25,683 bases of DNA, from assembly GCA_045647905.1 (NCBI GenBank), contig JAZRMZ010000137.1, positions 1 through 25,683 on the forward strand, in the 5' to 3' direction. The stretch's first letter is position 1, and each line of letters opens with the position of its first letter. The position numbers and the translations under genes were made by a program. This document shows, in pieces, positions 4,786 to 13,301 of the stretch. Source of the DNA: SIG440 sp045647905. Its GTDB lineage: Bacteria; Bacillota; Clostridia; Monoglobales; Monoglobaceae. Under the pieces are notes generated by a model. The model was not told the DNA's origin. It ran no database searches and saw only the letters and a program-made list of their open reading frames with translations.

Positions 4786-7185
4786 TTGAAATTAAAAAAA
4801 TTTTTAATAATGTTTTTTTTATGCTGTTTAATTCAGACGGTTTGTTATGCTGAAAGCGGTCTGAAATTTGAGGCGGTATATGTTGGAGGCGGAAGTTACA
4901 CGGTCTTGGCAGAAGATTTGGAGGATGGCAAAGAATATTATGTATTTGCTGCTGTTTATGACAATGACAATCGCCTTGTGAACGGTCATGTGCGTAATAT
5001 CAAAGCTGCGGACAAAAAGATTTTGGCAGATTTTGATTTTGAAGCATATATGAAAAACGATAAAGAAGTCCGTTTTTTTCTGTGGAGTGAGGAAATAAAA
5101 CCCCTTTCGGCAACAATGACGATTGACAAAGACTTTGGTGTTACAGAGGTCGCCGGGGGTAAGCCTGTTTACGGAACGGGACTTGGCGGAGAGTGGTCTG
5201 AAAATCTTAAATTATTAACATCGTCGGGGATTACGGACAATGACCCGAAAACTTCAGGTGGTTTTTATGCAAAAGTGGGAACAACGGGGCATATGTATAT
5301 CGACCTTGGAAATAAATACAAAATTGACCGCATAGACATTCTGGCGTACAACAACCTTTATTCCCAACGAACAGGGAACTTTGAGATTGTTCTGAGTAAC
5401 AGTGTCACCGAGGGGGAAAAATGTTCGGATACGGAGAGGTTTGATGTGGCGTATGTACCGGTAAACACAGCAACATCAGCTGAAGATGCAAAATATTCTT
5501 CGTTTTATGTTGATAGTGAAAATACATACAGATATGTTTCACTGGAGAAGTTTGAAAGTAATATTTTTGGCTTGCTTATAGCTGAGGTCAGAGTTTATGT
5601 TCGTGACGAGGGTATGCCTTTTGTTGAAATTGCCCAACACAAGCCAACGGGCGGTAAATCACTTGATAACGCAGGTCATAATACTCAGTCTAAAAATATT
5701 GTTGACGGCGACAGAAACACAAGAGGAGGATTTTACCTTGGTCAAGGCAAACGCGGTTATATGTATATTGATTTGTGCCGTGAATATGAAATTGAGCGTA
5801 TAGAGGTTTTGGCTTTTGACGATATACTGAAAGAACGTGCAGGAAATTTTGACATTATACTGGGCAACAGTATTCCCGATGACGTTGCATACAACGGTTC
5901 GGGCGGTGAGATAAAACTTGCAAGAGCAGCATATCCTCAAACAGAACAGTCAGCAGAGCAGGCTGAATATCAGAGCTTTGATGTTCCTGAAACGTTGGGA
6001 AAATATCGGTATATTTCTTTTGAAAGATTTGAAGAAAACAGCTACGGGATGCTTATTGCAGAGGTTAAGGTATATGTTAAGGAATCGGAAATGCTTTATA
6101 ATTTTGAGGAGTATATGCGGCCTTTGTGGGAGGGCGATACTGTTTATAATGAAAGCATAATGTTTTTGCCTGATTCTGTTACGGCCGAAATCAGTTCTGT
6201 TCCGCTGTTGTTTGAACCAACAGAGATTATTTCGGTTAAATCCTGTGACTTGAAAACCGTCTATGAGGAGGGCAGGGACTATACTGTTGAAAACGGCAAA
6301 ATCTGTTTTGTCCCCGGTGGGAGAATGAGAGCCATTTCTTATGATGAACTTTATATGAAAGATACAGGGCTTCACGGTATCGGGTGGCTTTATCCGGAGG
6401 GAAGGTATGTACCTTACAGAGCCGGAGGATATTATTCGAGGATGCAGTATTATGTGACATACAAGCATAATGGTACATGGAGTGGCGTAAAGCCCCAATT
6501 TGCAGGTGAGAATCTTTCAAAAACAATTGAAAAGCTGGAAAAGGGTGGAAGACTTCGTATACTTGTGTATGGCGACAGCATATCGGCAGGTGGCGAGGTC
6601 AGCAGTTATGGTGATATAGTGCTGGATAATGTGAACGGGGATGCACGGAGTTTTGAACCGTATATGCAGATATATCCGTTGCTTCTGAAGCAAAATCTGA
6701 AGCGCAGTTATCCAAATGCGGAAATTGAATATATGAATACTTCTGTTCCGGGCTGGTCGAGCAGATCGGCGGCAAGTGTTGCAGATACACGTGTTGGTGC
6801 AAAAAAAGCCGACCTTGTGATAATCGCATACGGAATGAACGACCTTTCTTTTACTGCAGAGGAGCATAAGGCTAATATCAAGAAAATAATGGAATCGGCA
6901 CTATCGGCAAATCCGGACTCGGAGTTTATTCTTGTGTCAACAACGCTGCCAAATACGGAATCCACATGGTCGATAAATCATCTTGAAGAATTTGGCGGTG
7001 TTTATGAGGAAATACAGCAGGAAATACCCAATGTGGCAATTGCTCCCATGACTGAGGTTCACAAATATATTCTTACCCGAAAAAGGTTTTTTGATATGAC
7101 TTCAAACGGGATTAATCACCCCAACGATTTTCTTGCAAGAGTTTATGCGCAGGTGTTGTCCAAGTTGTTGATTGAGAATTATTAA
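4786..7185 (+). CDS. Secreted SGNH hydrolase with tandem discoidin-like domains
   Basis: This is a 799-residue exported protein. The start is TTG 4786 with AGGTG 7 bases upstream; it supplies the lysine-rich n-region of a signal peptide (1-22). Two repeats of about 140 residues follow (about 140-273 and 295-432), each with D-N/R-T-GGFY, GYMYIDL and a late GNFxIxLxNS, ending in AEVxVYV; they look like F5/8 (discoidin) carbohydrate-binding units from an internal duplication. A beta-rich linker leads to the SGNH domain: GDSIS (S598), the oxyanion GMND (683-686) and NHPN (H778). The usual Asp three residues before that His is Gly775, so the dyad may be used. It probably deacylates a polysaccharide at the cell surface. 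It has its own promoter and no operon partner. Confidence 0.82.
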   Translation: MKLKKFLIMFFLCCLIQTVCYAESGLKFEAVYVGGGSYTVLAEDLEDGKEYYVFAAVYDNDNRLVNGHVRNIKAADKKILADFDFEAYMKNDKEVRFFLWSEEIKPLSATMTIDKDFGVTEVAGGKPVYGTGLGGEWSENLKLLTSSGITDNDPKTSGGFYAKVGTTGHMYIDLGNKYKIDRIDILAYNNLYSQRTGNFEIVLSNSVTEGEKCSDTERFDVAYVPVNTATSAEDAKYSSFYVDSENTYRYVSLEKFESNIFGLLIAEVRVYVRDEGMPFVEIAQHKPTGGKSLDNAGHNTQSKNIVDGDRNTRGGFYLGQGKRGYMYIDLCREYEIERIEVLAFDDILKERAGNFDIILGNSIPDDVAYNGSGGEIKLARAAYPQTEQSAEQAEYQSFDVPETLGKYRYISFERFEENSYGMLIAEVKVYVKESEMLYNFEEYMRPLWEGDTVYNESIMFLPDSVTAEISSVPLLFEPTEIISVKSCDLKTVYEEGRDYTVENGKICFVPGGRMRAISYDELYMKDTGLHGIGWLYPEGRYVPYRAGGYYSRMQYYVTYKHNGTWSGVKPQFAGENLSKTIEKLEKGGRLRILVYGDSISAGGEVSSYGDIVLDNVNGDARSFEPYMQIYPLLLKQNLKRSYPNAEIEYMNTSVPGWSSRSAASVADTRVGAKKADLVIIAYGMNDLSFTAEEHKANIKKIMESALSANPDSEFILVSTTLPNTESTWSINHLEEFGGVYEEIQQEIPNVAIAPMTEVHKYILTRKRFFDMTSNGINHPNDFLARVYAQVLSKLLIENY

Positions 7186-7206
7186 TCTGAAAAATCAAAA
7201 ACAGTC

Positions 7207-7235
7207 TTGCTTTTATATAAGATTTGAAATATAAT
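7207..7235 (+). promoter_or_regulatory. Promoter of the aldo/keto reductase gene
   Basis: TTGCTT (7207-7212), a 17-base spacer and a perfect TATAAT (7230-7235), 33 bases before the ATG. Confidence 0.75.
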
Positions 7236-7267
7236 GTTATGTATAAAAGACAAGGAGTGAAAACAAC

Positions 7268-8206
7268 ATGAGATATTCAGATGTATTCGGGTTCAAAAGT
7301 TCGAGGATTCTTCTGGGAACGGGGTATTTTGGTGACGGCATATCCGAGCAGGAGGCTTTCCTGATGATGGATAAGTTCCGTGAAGTGGGCGGAACACACA
7401 TTGACACGGCGCGTCTTTATGCTGACGGCATATCCGAGGAAATAGTTGGAAAGTGGGTTGCTGACCGCAAACCGGGTGATGTGTTTGTTGCAACAAAGGG
7501 CGCATATTATGATATGGATGCCAATGACCGACCGAGACTGACCGAGGCTGATATAAGGGCTGACCTTGAAAAAAGCCTGAAGGCACTGAACTTTGACGTA
7601 ATTGATTTTTACTGGCTTCATCGTGATGATATGAATACGGAAGCAGGTGAGATAATAGAAAGTATGAATAAGCTGCTGAAAGAGGGCAAAATAAAGAAAT
7701 TTGGGGCTTCAAACTGGACATCGGAACGAATTGCTCAAGCAAACCAATATGCACAGGAGAAGGGCTTGGTTGGATTTTCTGCAAGTCAGATAAGATTTAA
7801 TCCTGCATATTGCCTTGGGGAGCGTGGCGGACTTGTGGGGATGGATGAAAAGGAGTTTGAATTTTATAAGAATAGTAATATGCCCGTTGCGGCGTATTCT
7901 GCCCAGGCCAAGGGCTTTTTCTCCAAGGTTGCCGAACAGGGCGTTGAGGCACTTTCTGAAAAGGCAATAAAACGCTATCTGTGTGATGAAAACCTTGAAA
8001 GATGCGAAATTATGAAAAAACTTGCCCGGAAGTATGAATGCAGTATGGCATCACTTATCTGCGGAGCATTGTGTTCTTTTGAAAATCCTCATGTTTTCCC
8101 GATTATCGGGGGTAGCCGTCTTTCTCAGATTGTGGATTCCCTGAACGGTGCAGATGTTGTTTTGACAACATATGAACTGAAAAGCATTTTTAAGTTTGAT
8201 ATATAA
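7268..8206 (+). CDS. Aldo/keto reductase
   Basis: The 312-residue protein follows the AKR (beta/alpha)8 pattern. The catalytic tetrad is readable: D46 (HIDTARLY), Y51, K77 (VATKG) and H118 (YWLHRD). GASNWTSERI is the usual strand-six segment and PIIGGSRLSQIVDSL is the C-terminal cofactor phosphate region. It reduces aldehydes or ketones with NADPH or NADH, or may dehydrate or epimerise sugars; the substrate cannot be read. AAGGAG precedes the ATG by 11 bases. It has its own promoter and a strong terminator, so it is a single-gene unit. A role with the neighbouring sugar genes is only a guess from location. Confidence 0.92.
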   Translation: MRYSDVFGFKSSRILLGTGYFGDGISEQEAFLMMDKFREVGGTHIDTARLYADGISEEIVGKWVADRKPGDVFVATKGAYYDMDANDRPRLTEADIRADLEKSLKALNFDVIDFYWLHRDDMNTEAGEIIESMNKLLKEGKIKKFGASNWTSERIAQANQYAQEKGLVGFSASQIRFNPAYCLGERGGLVGMDEKEFEFYKNSNMPVAAYSAQAKGFFSKVAEQGVEALSEKAIKRYLCDENLERCEIMKKLARKYECSMASLICGALCSFENPHVFPIIGGSRLSQIVDSLNGADVVLTTYELKSIFKFDI

Positions 8207-8215
8207 TATGTCGAT

Positions 8216-8254
8216 AAAAATTTCTTTCTGTGGTTGCGGAAAGAAATTTTTTTT
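8216..8254 (+). terminator. Terminator after the aldo/keto reductase gene
   Basis: Arms 8216-8228 and 8239-8251 pair over 13 bp around a 10-base loop, and the T-tract continues to 8254. The A-rich left side means it could also stop minus-strand transcription. Confidence 0.85.
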
Positions 8255-8285
8255 GTCAAATAAAGGATTTTTTTTGAAAAAGTAC

Positions 8286-8314
8286 TTGATTATTTTTTTA
8301 TTATTATGTATAAT
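8286..8314 (+). promoter_or_regulatory. Promoter of the polyamine uptake operon
   Basis: TTGATT (8286-8291), a 17-base spacer and a perfect TATAAT (8309-8314), about 62 bases before the GTG start of the regulator gene. Confidence 0.75.
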
Positions 8315-8321
8315 AGCATTT

Positions 8322-8354
8322 GTTTTACAATAATAAATCAAAAGTTTTGTAATA
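8322..8354 (+). promoter_or_regulatory. Candidate operator: two 22-bp-spaced repeats
   Basis: GTTTTACAATA (8322-8332) and GTTTTGTAATA (8344-8354) match at 9 of 11 positions and start 22 bp apart, about two helical turns. They also contain TTACAA and TTGTAA as an inverted pair. They lie just downstream of the -10 box, where binding by the XRE-cupin protein would block transcription. Confidence 0.4.
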
Positions 8355-8375
8355 CTAAAATTCGAGGTGAGTTTT

Positions 8376-8909
8376 GTGGATATTGGAAAAAAGCTGAAAC
8401 GCTTACGTATCAAGCATCAGCTTACACTTGAAGAATTGGCAAACAGGAGTGAACTTTCAAAAGGCTTTTTGTCACAACTTGAGAACAACAACTGTTCACC
8501 CTCAATCTCGACGCTTGAGGACCTTCTTGAAGTTTTAGGGTCATCCTTGCAGGAGTTTTTTTCGGAGAAGTCCGAGGAAGTGATTGTGTTTTCTGAAGAA
8601 GATTATTACGAAAACGAGCAGGAGGAGTACAAAATTGACTATCTTGTTCCCAATGCACAGAAAAATGTTATGGAGCCCATAAGAATTGAAATTTTTCCTG
8701 ATGGAAAATCTCAGGAAATAACGCCCCATGATGGTGAGGATTTTGGATATGTGATTCGGGGCGGGGTTGACTTGATTTATGGCGGTGAAAGGCATCATTT
8801 GAAAAAAGGTGATACTTTTTATGTGAGTTGTAATGAAAATTATTATCTGGAAAATAACGGTAAAGCAAACTGTGAGTTGATTTGGATTTCAACTCCGCCG
8901 TTTTTTTAA
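8376..8909 (+). CDS. XRE-cupin transcriptional regulator of polyamine uptake
   Basis: The 177-residue protein has an N-terminal XRE helix-turn-helix (about 5-59; TLEELANRSELSKGFLSQLE) and a C-terminal cupin (about 105-175; GYVIRGGVDLIYGGE then LKKGDTFYV). The architecture fits the PuuR-type regulators that sense small molecules, often polyamines, through the cupin barrel. It heads the potABCD genes, a common order in Firmicutes, so it probably represses or tunes the transporter and itself. I chose GTG 8376 because GAGGTG (8364-8369) lies 6 bases upstream; the alternative GTG 8367 falls inside that ribosome site. potA follows after 24 bases. Confidence 0.9.
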   Translation: MDIGKKLKRLRIKHQLTLEELANRSELSKGFLSQLENNNCSPSISTLEDLLEVLGSSLQEFFSEKSEEVIVFSEEDYYENEQEEYKIDYLVPNAQKNVMEPIRIEIFPDGKSQEITPHDGEDFGYVIRGGVDLIYGGERHHLKKGDTFYVSCNENYYLENNGKANCELIWISTPPFF

Positions 8910-8933
8910 AATAACTGAAATGGAGTGAAGACA

Positions 8934-9983
8934 ATGAACAAAAGCATGAAACCATTGATTGAATTGAAAAATATAACAAAGACCTTTGATGACCAGCAGA
9001 TTTTGAAGGGCGTATCTTTGAATATTTATGAAAAGGAGTTTTTGACACTTCTGGGACCTTCGGGTTGCGGCAAGACCACAACTTTGCGTATTATTGCAGG
9101 TTTTGATGAAGCTGATGACGGTGATTTGCTCTTTGACGGAATTGAAATTTCAAAGCTGCCGCCATATAAGCGTGAAGTAAACACAGTGTTTCAGAAGTAT
9201 GCTCTTTTTCCGCATCTGAATGTTTTTGACAATATTGCCTTTGGCCTCAATATAAAGAAAACCGAAAAATCTGTGGTTCAGCAGGAGGTTGAAAAAATGC
9301 TCAGGCTGGTTGGTCTTTCGGGATTTGAGAACAGAGATGTGACATCTCTTTCGGGCGGTCAGCAGCAACGTGTTGCAATTGCACGTGCTCTCATCAACAA
9401 GCCAAAGGTTCTGCTTCTGGATGAGCCTCTTGGTGCTCTTGATGCAAAGCTGCGCAAAGAGATGCAGTTTGAACTTAAAAAGATTCAGCAGGAAGTGGGC
9501 ATTACCTTTATTTATGTCACTCATGATCAGGAAGAAGCACTTTCGATGTCTGACACGGTTGTGGTTATGAATGACGGCTATATTCAGCAAATTGGTTCGC
9601 CTACGGATGTATATAACGAACCTGAGAACCGTTTTGTTGCACAGTTTATCGGTGAGTCAAACATAATTGAAGGAAAAATGATTCGGGATTGTCTTGTGTT
9701 TTTTGATGATTTTGAATTTGAATGTGTTGACAAGGGCTTCAAGAGTAATGAAGAAATTGATGTTGTTCTTCGTCCTGAGGATATTGACATTGTTGCGCCC
9801 CAGAATGCAAAGCTGCAGGGTACGGTTTCAAGCATTGTTTTCAAGGGTGTTCATTATGAAATACTTGTTGAAGCAAAGTATCGCAATTACCTGATACATA
9901 CAACAGATTATCATGAGGTTGGCAAGGCTGTTGGGCTGAGCTTCGGGCCTGAGGATATTCATGTTATGTGGAAGTCGTTTTGA
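8934..9983 (+). CDS. potA: Spermidine/putrescine ABC transporter ATPase PotA
   Basis: The 349-residue ATPase energises polyamine uptake at the inner face of the membrane. Walker A is GPSGCGKTT (about 41-49), the Q-loop is FQKYALFPH, the signature is LSGGQQQR, Walker B is LLLDEPLGALD and the H-loop is THDQ. The C-terminal third (ESNIIEG onward, with VVLRPEDIDI) is the TOBE regulatory domain typical of PotA. ATG 8934 is used because GGAG lies 8 bases upstream; a GTG at 8925 overlaps that site. potB follows after a 33-base gap with its own GGGAG site. All four transporter functions are present in order, so the operon looks functional. Confidence 0.95.
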   Translation: MNKSMKPLIELKNITKTFDDQQILKGVSLNIYEKEFLTLLGPSGCGKTTTLRIIAGFDEADDGDLLFDGIEISKLPPYKREVNTVFQKYALFPHLNVFDNIAFGLNIKKTEKSVVQQEVEKMLRLVGLSGFENRDVTSLSGGQQQRVAIARALINKPKVLLLDEPLGALDAKLRKEMQFELKKIQQEVGITFIYVTHDQEEALSMSDTVVVMNDGYIQQIGSPTDVYNEPENRFVAQFIGESNIIEGKMIRDCLVFFDDFEFECVDKGFKSNEEIDVVLRPEDIDIVAPQNAKLQGTVSSIVFKGVHYEILVEAKYRNYLIHTTDYHEVGKAVGLSFGPEDIHVMWKSF

Positions 9984-10016
9984 TGAAATTTGAAAATACG
10001 TTGAAGGGAGAACGGT

Positions 10017-10790
10017 ATGAAATACTTTAAAAATCTGGTTAAGCCATATGTTGTATGGTCTTTCGTGATTATCCTTGTTCCGATTTTTATGATATTTTTA
10101 TATTCAATTACCAATAGCGGTAATTCTCTTATTAACATACAATTCACGCTGGATAATTTTGCAAAGTTTGCCGACCCGCTGTATGTGGGTGTGTTTGTGA
10201 AATCTCTTGAACTTGGTGTTATCACCGTTGGAGTTTGTCTGGTGCTTGGGTATGTTATGGCATATCTGATTTCAAAATGCCGGGAACGGACTCAGGGATT
10301 TCTGATTCTTTTGGTTACAATCCCCATGTGGATTAATATGATTATCCGTATTTATGCATGGAAAAGCATCTTTGAGCCTCTTGGGCTTATGTATACGGAT
10401 TTTGCGGTTATGGTGGGACAGATTTGCGAATTCCTGCCCTTTATGATAATTCCCATACATACGTCCCTGAGCAAGATGGACAAGTCACTTGTTGAAGCGT
10501 CCTATGACCTGGGGGCAAATCCGGTTCAGACATTTTTGAAGATAACCTTCAAACTGTCCATACCGGGTGTTCTTAACGGAATTATTATGGTTTTCCTTTT
10601 GTCGATATCAACCTTTATGATTCCAAGAATCCTGGGCGGCGGCGACTATATGCTGGTTGGAAATCTGATTGAAAATCAGTTTATTTCGGTTGGCGACTGG
10701 AATTTCGGAAGTGCTGTGTCACTTGTTCTGGCAGTTATTATGCTGTTCTCCATAAAATGGATGAAAAAGATTGATAAGGGTGACAACTGA
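10017..10790 (+). CDS. potB: Spermidine/putrescine permease PotB
   Basis: This 257-residue inner-membrane permease has about six hydrophobic segments beginning at residue 10. The cytoplasmic EAA loop that docks the ATPase is at about 160-175 (EASYDLGANPVQTFLKI). It is somewhat shorter than the E. coli protein, mainly in the N-terminal periplasmic loop. It pairs with the PotC half of the next gene. GGGAG precedes the ATG by 6 bases. The next gene begins 34 bases downstream. Confidence 0.93.
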   Translation: MKYFKNLVKPYVVWSFVIILVPIFMIFLYSITNSGNSLINIQFTLDNFAKFADPLYVGVFVKSLELGVITVGVCLVLGYVMAYLISKCRERTQGFLILLVTIPMWINMIIRIYAWKSIFEPLGLMYTDFAVMVGQICEFLPFMIIPIHTSLSKMDKSLVEASYDLGANPVQTFLKITFKLSIPGVLNGIIMVFLLSISTFMIPRILGGGDYMLVGNLIENQFISVGDWNFGSAVSLVLAVIMLFSIKWMKKIDKGDN

Positions 10791-10824
10791 TTTATTCATA
10801 ATTTTGTGAAAAGGGGGTTCTGAG

Positions 10825-12693
10825 TTGAAAAAACTCTCACGTATCTCAGGCGGACTATATATGATGCTTTGCTTTGCATTCTTTTATGTTCCGATTATTA
10901 TAACAATGATTTTTTCGTTTAATTCGTCAAAATCCTTTGCGAATTTCACGGGCTTTTCACTTCGGTGGTATGAGTCTTTGATAAATGATTCCGAAATTCT
11001 GGCGGCGGTTGGGGTTTCGGTCTCGGTTGCTGTAATTGCAACGGTTGTTTCCACAATTTTGGGAACAATCACGGCAATCGGTCTTTCAAAGAGTCGAAAG
11101 ATTCTCAAGGAATGGGTTCTTAACATAAACAACATTCCCATTATGAGTCCTGACATTGTGACGGCAATCGGTCTTATGATTCTGTTCACAGCAGTGAAGC
11201 TGGAAAAAGGTTATTTCACAATGCTTCTGGCGCATATTTGCTTTTGTACGCCTTATGTTATCACAAGTGTGTATCCAAAGGTGCGGAGCGTTGATGTGAA
11301 CATTGCAAATGCGGCAATGGATTTGGGTGCAACTCCATTTCAGGCATTGACCAAGGTTATTGTGCCCATGATAAAACCCGGAATCTATGCCGGAATGCTT
11401 CTTGCCTTTACCATGTCAATGGATGACTTTGTTATTTCGTATTTTGTCAGCGGAAACGGTGTTGAAAATATTTCTATGATTGTGTATAATGCAACAAAGC
11501 GTATCAATCCCACAATCAACGCCTTGTCAACGGTTGTTATAATGACAATTTTTGTTGTTGTTTTTGCTGTAAAGATTGCACCTTTAATTGCAAAACAGCA
11601 ATGGTGCAGAAAACTGAGCGTGAAAATTCCTGTTGCTGTGAAAAGAGTTTTTGTGTTTGCTTTGTGTGCAGCGGTTGTTTTCTCGCTGATTCAGTTTGGC
11701 GGAATATACAGCAGTGGCGGTAACAAAACACTCAAGGTTTATAATGCCGGTGAGTACATAGATGAAGCGCTTATTGAGCTTTTTGAAGAACAGTATGATT
11801 GCAATGTTATTTATGAAACCTTTGATTCAAATGAGTCAATGTATACAAAGGTGATGAGTGGCGAAAGATATGATATTATCACTCCGTCCGACTATATGAT
11901 TGAACGCCTTGCCAAGGAAGGTTTCTTGCAGCCTGTTGACAAGTCGCTTATTGACAATTTTGACAATGTGATACCGTCCATTCTTGACCAGCCCTTTGAC
12001 CCTGAAAATCAGTATTCAATACCATATTTCTGGGGCAATGTGGGAATACTTTACGACAGCACCATTGTGAACCAAAATGTCCTTGAAACAGGTTGGGAAA
12101 TTCTCAGAAATCCCAAATACAAGGACAATATCTATATGTATGATTCGGAGCGTGACTCATTTATGATTGCCCTTAAAGCTCTGGGATATTCTCTGAACAC
12201 CGCAGAAAAATCGGAGCTTGATAAAGCGTACGAATGGCTCACCGAGCAAAAAAATCTTGTTAATCCGGTTTATGTGGGTGATGATGTTATTGACAATATG
12301 GTTTCGGGTTACAAGGCTATGGCGGTTGTTTATTCGGGTGATGCGGCATATATTATGTCTGAAAATGAGAATATGAGGTTCTTTGCCCCCGAAATCGGAA
12401 CAAATCTGTGGATTGACGGAATGGTTATTATGAAGGACAGCGAAAACACGGCTCTTGCTCATGACTGGATTGACTTTATGCTTGATGAGGAAAATGCAAC
12501 GATGAATACCGAAATGGTTGGATATTCCTCACCTGTTGAAACGGTTTATACCGAGGTAAGTGAGACGGTTTATGCAGGAAATGAGGCGTATGTGCCGAGA
12601 ATGGATAATGAGCTGGATGAGTATTTCAGATATCAGGATCCGGAAGTGAAAAAGTATTCTGCAGAGCTGTGGACCAAGGTGAAATCACAATAA
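10825..12693 (+). CDS. potCD: PotC-PotD fusion: permease plus polyamine-binding protein
   Basis: The 622-residue protein joins two transporter parts. Residues 1-255 are PotC, with about six membrane segments and the EAA loop (161-180, NAAMDLGATPFQALTKVIV). A further hydrophobic segment (273-294) crosses the membrane outward and tethers residues 301-622, a PotD-type binding domain. That domain aligns along its length with E. coli PotD: LKVYNAGEYID, FDSNESMYTKVMSGERYDIITPSDY, PFDPENQYSIPYFWG and IDGMVIM. The Trp of the PotD NWTEY motif is Ala here. The start is TTG 10825 with AAGGGGG 7 bases upstream. No separate potD is present, so the fusion should supply both roles. No stop or frame change lies between the halves. 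Confidence 0.93.
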   Translation: MKKLSRISGGLYMMLCFAFFYVPIIITMIFSFNSSKSFANFTGFSLRWYESLINDSEILAAVGVSVSVAVIATVVSTILGTITAIGLSKSRKILKEWVLNINNIPIMSPDIVTAIGLMILFTAVKLEKGYFTMLLAHICFCTPYVITSVYPKVRSVDVNIANAAMDLGATPFQALTKVIVPMIKPGIYAGMLLAFTMSMDDFVISYFVSGNGVENISMIVYNATKRINPTINALSTVVIMTIFVVVFAVKIAPLIAKQQWCRKLSVKIPVAVKRVFVFALCAAVVFSLIQFGGIYSSGGNKTLKVYNAGEYIDEALIELFEEQYDCNVIYETFDSNESMYTKVMSGERYDIITPSDYMIERLAKEGFLQPVDKSLIDNFDNVIPSILDQPFDPENQYSIPYFWGNVGILYDSTIVNQNVLETGWEILRNPKYKDNIYMYDSERDSFMIALKALGYSLNTAEKSELDKAYEWLTEQKNLVNPVYVGDDVIDNMVSGYKAMAVVYSGDAAYIMSENENMRFFAPEIGTNLWIDGMVIMKDSENTALAHDWIDFMLDEENATMNTEMVGYSSPVETVYTEVSETVYAGNEAYVPRMDNELDEYFRYQDPEVKKYSAELWTKVKSQ

Positions 12694-12722
12694 ATTTATT
12701 TTAAAACAAGGAACGGTTAATA

Positions 12723-13286
12723 ATGTATATAATAGCAGGCTTGGGTAATCCCGGCAGAAAGTATGTCAACAGCCGTCACAACGTGGGATTTGATATGTTG
12801 GATGCTGTTGCGGCGAAATATAGAATTGACATTAAAAAGGCAAAATTCAACGGTCTTTACGGCGAAGGAACAATCGAGGGCGAGAAGGTTGTTCTTGTGA
12901 AGCCCCAGACCTTTATGAATCTCAGCGGCGAATGTATCAGAGATTTTAAAAACTGGTATAAGGTTGACAATGAACAAATAATAATTATATATGACGACAT
13001 TTCGCTTCCTTTGGGAAAAATGCGAATCAGACCAAAGGGAAGTGCAGGCGGACATAACGGAATAAAAAGCATAATTTATCAGACAGGGTCAGAGGTGTTT
13101 CCAAGAATAAAAATTGGTGTGGGAGCACCTGACAATCCGGACTTTGACTTGGCGGATTATGTTTTGGGGCATTTCAGCAAAAAGGAGATTGAGGTGCTTG
13201 TTCCCATTGCCGTGAAAACGGCAGAGGCTGTTGGTGAGATTATCAGAAACGGCACCGAAAAAGCGATGTCAAAATATAACGGATAA
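12723..13286 (+). CDS. pth: Peptidyl-tRNA hydrolase
   Basis: The 187-residue enzyme releases peptides from dropped-off peptidyl-tRNA. Its catalytic and binding residues are all readable: N9 (GLGNPG), H19 (SRHNVGF), N66 (FMNLSG), D91 (YDDISLP), and H111 and N112 (GGHNGI). Length and motifs are standard. AAGGA (12708-12712) lies 10 bases before the ATG. The gene is followed after 15 bases by mfd, the conserved pth-mfd pair of Firmicutes. No clear promoter was seen in the 29-base gap after potCD, so read-through from that operon is possible. Confidence 0.97.
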   Translation: MYIIAGLGNPGRKYVNSRHNVGFDMLDAVAAKYRIDIKKAKFNGLYGEGTIEGEKVVLVKPQTFMNLSGECIRDFKNWYKVDNEQIIIIYDDISLPLGKMRIRPKGSAGGHNGIKSIIYQTGSEVFPRIKIGVGAPDNPDFDLADYVLGHFSKKEIEVLVPIAVKTAEAVGEIIRNGTEKAMSKYNG

Positions 13287-13301
13287 TTATATGGTGAGGC
13301 T

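Noticed and set aside
12690..12701. AATAAATTTATT palindrome after potCD as a terminator
   Set aside because: It has no loop, no GC pairs and no convincing T-tract; it is probably chance in AT-rich sequence.
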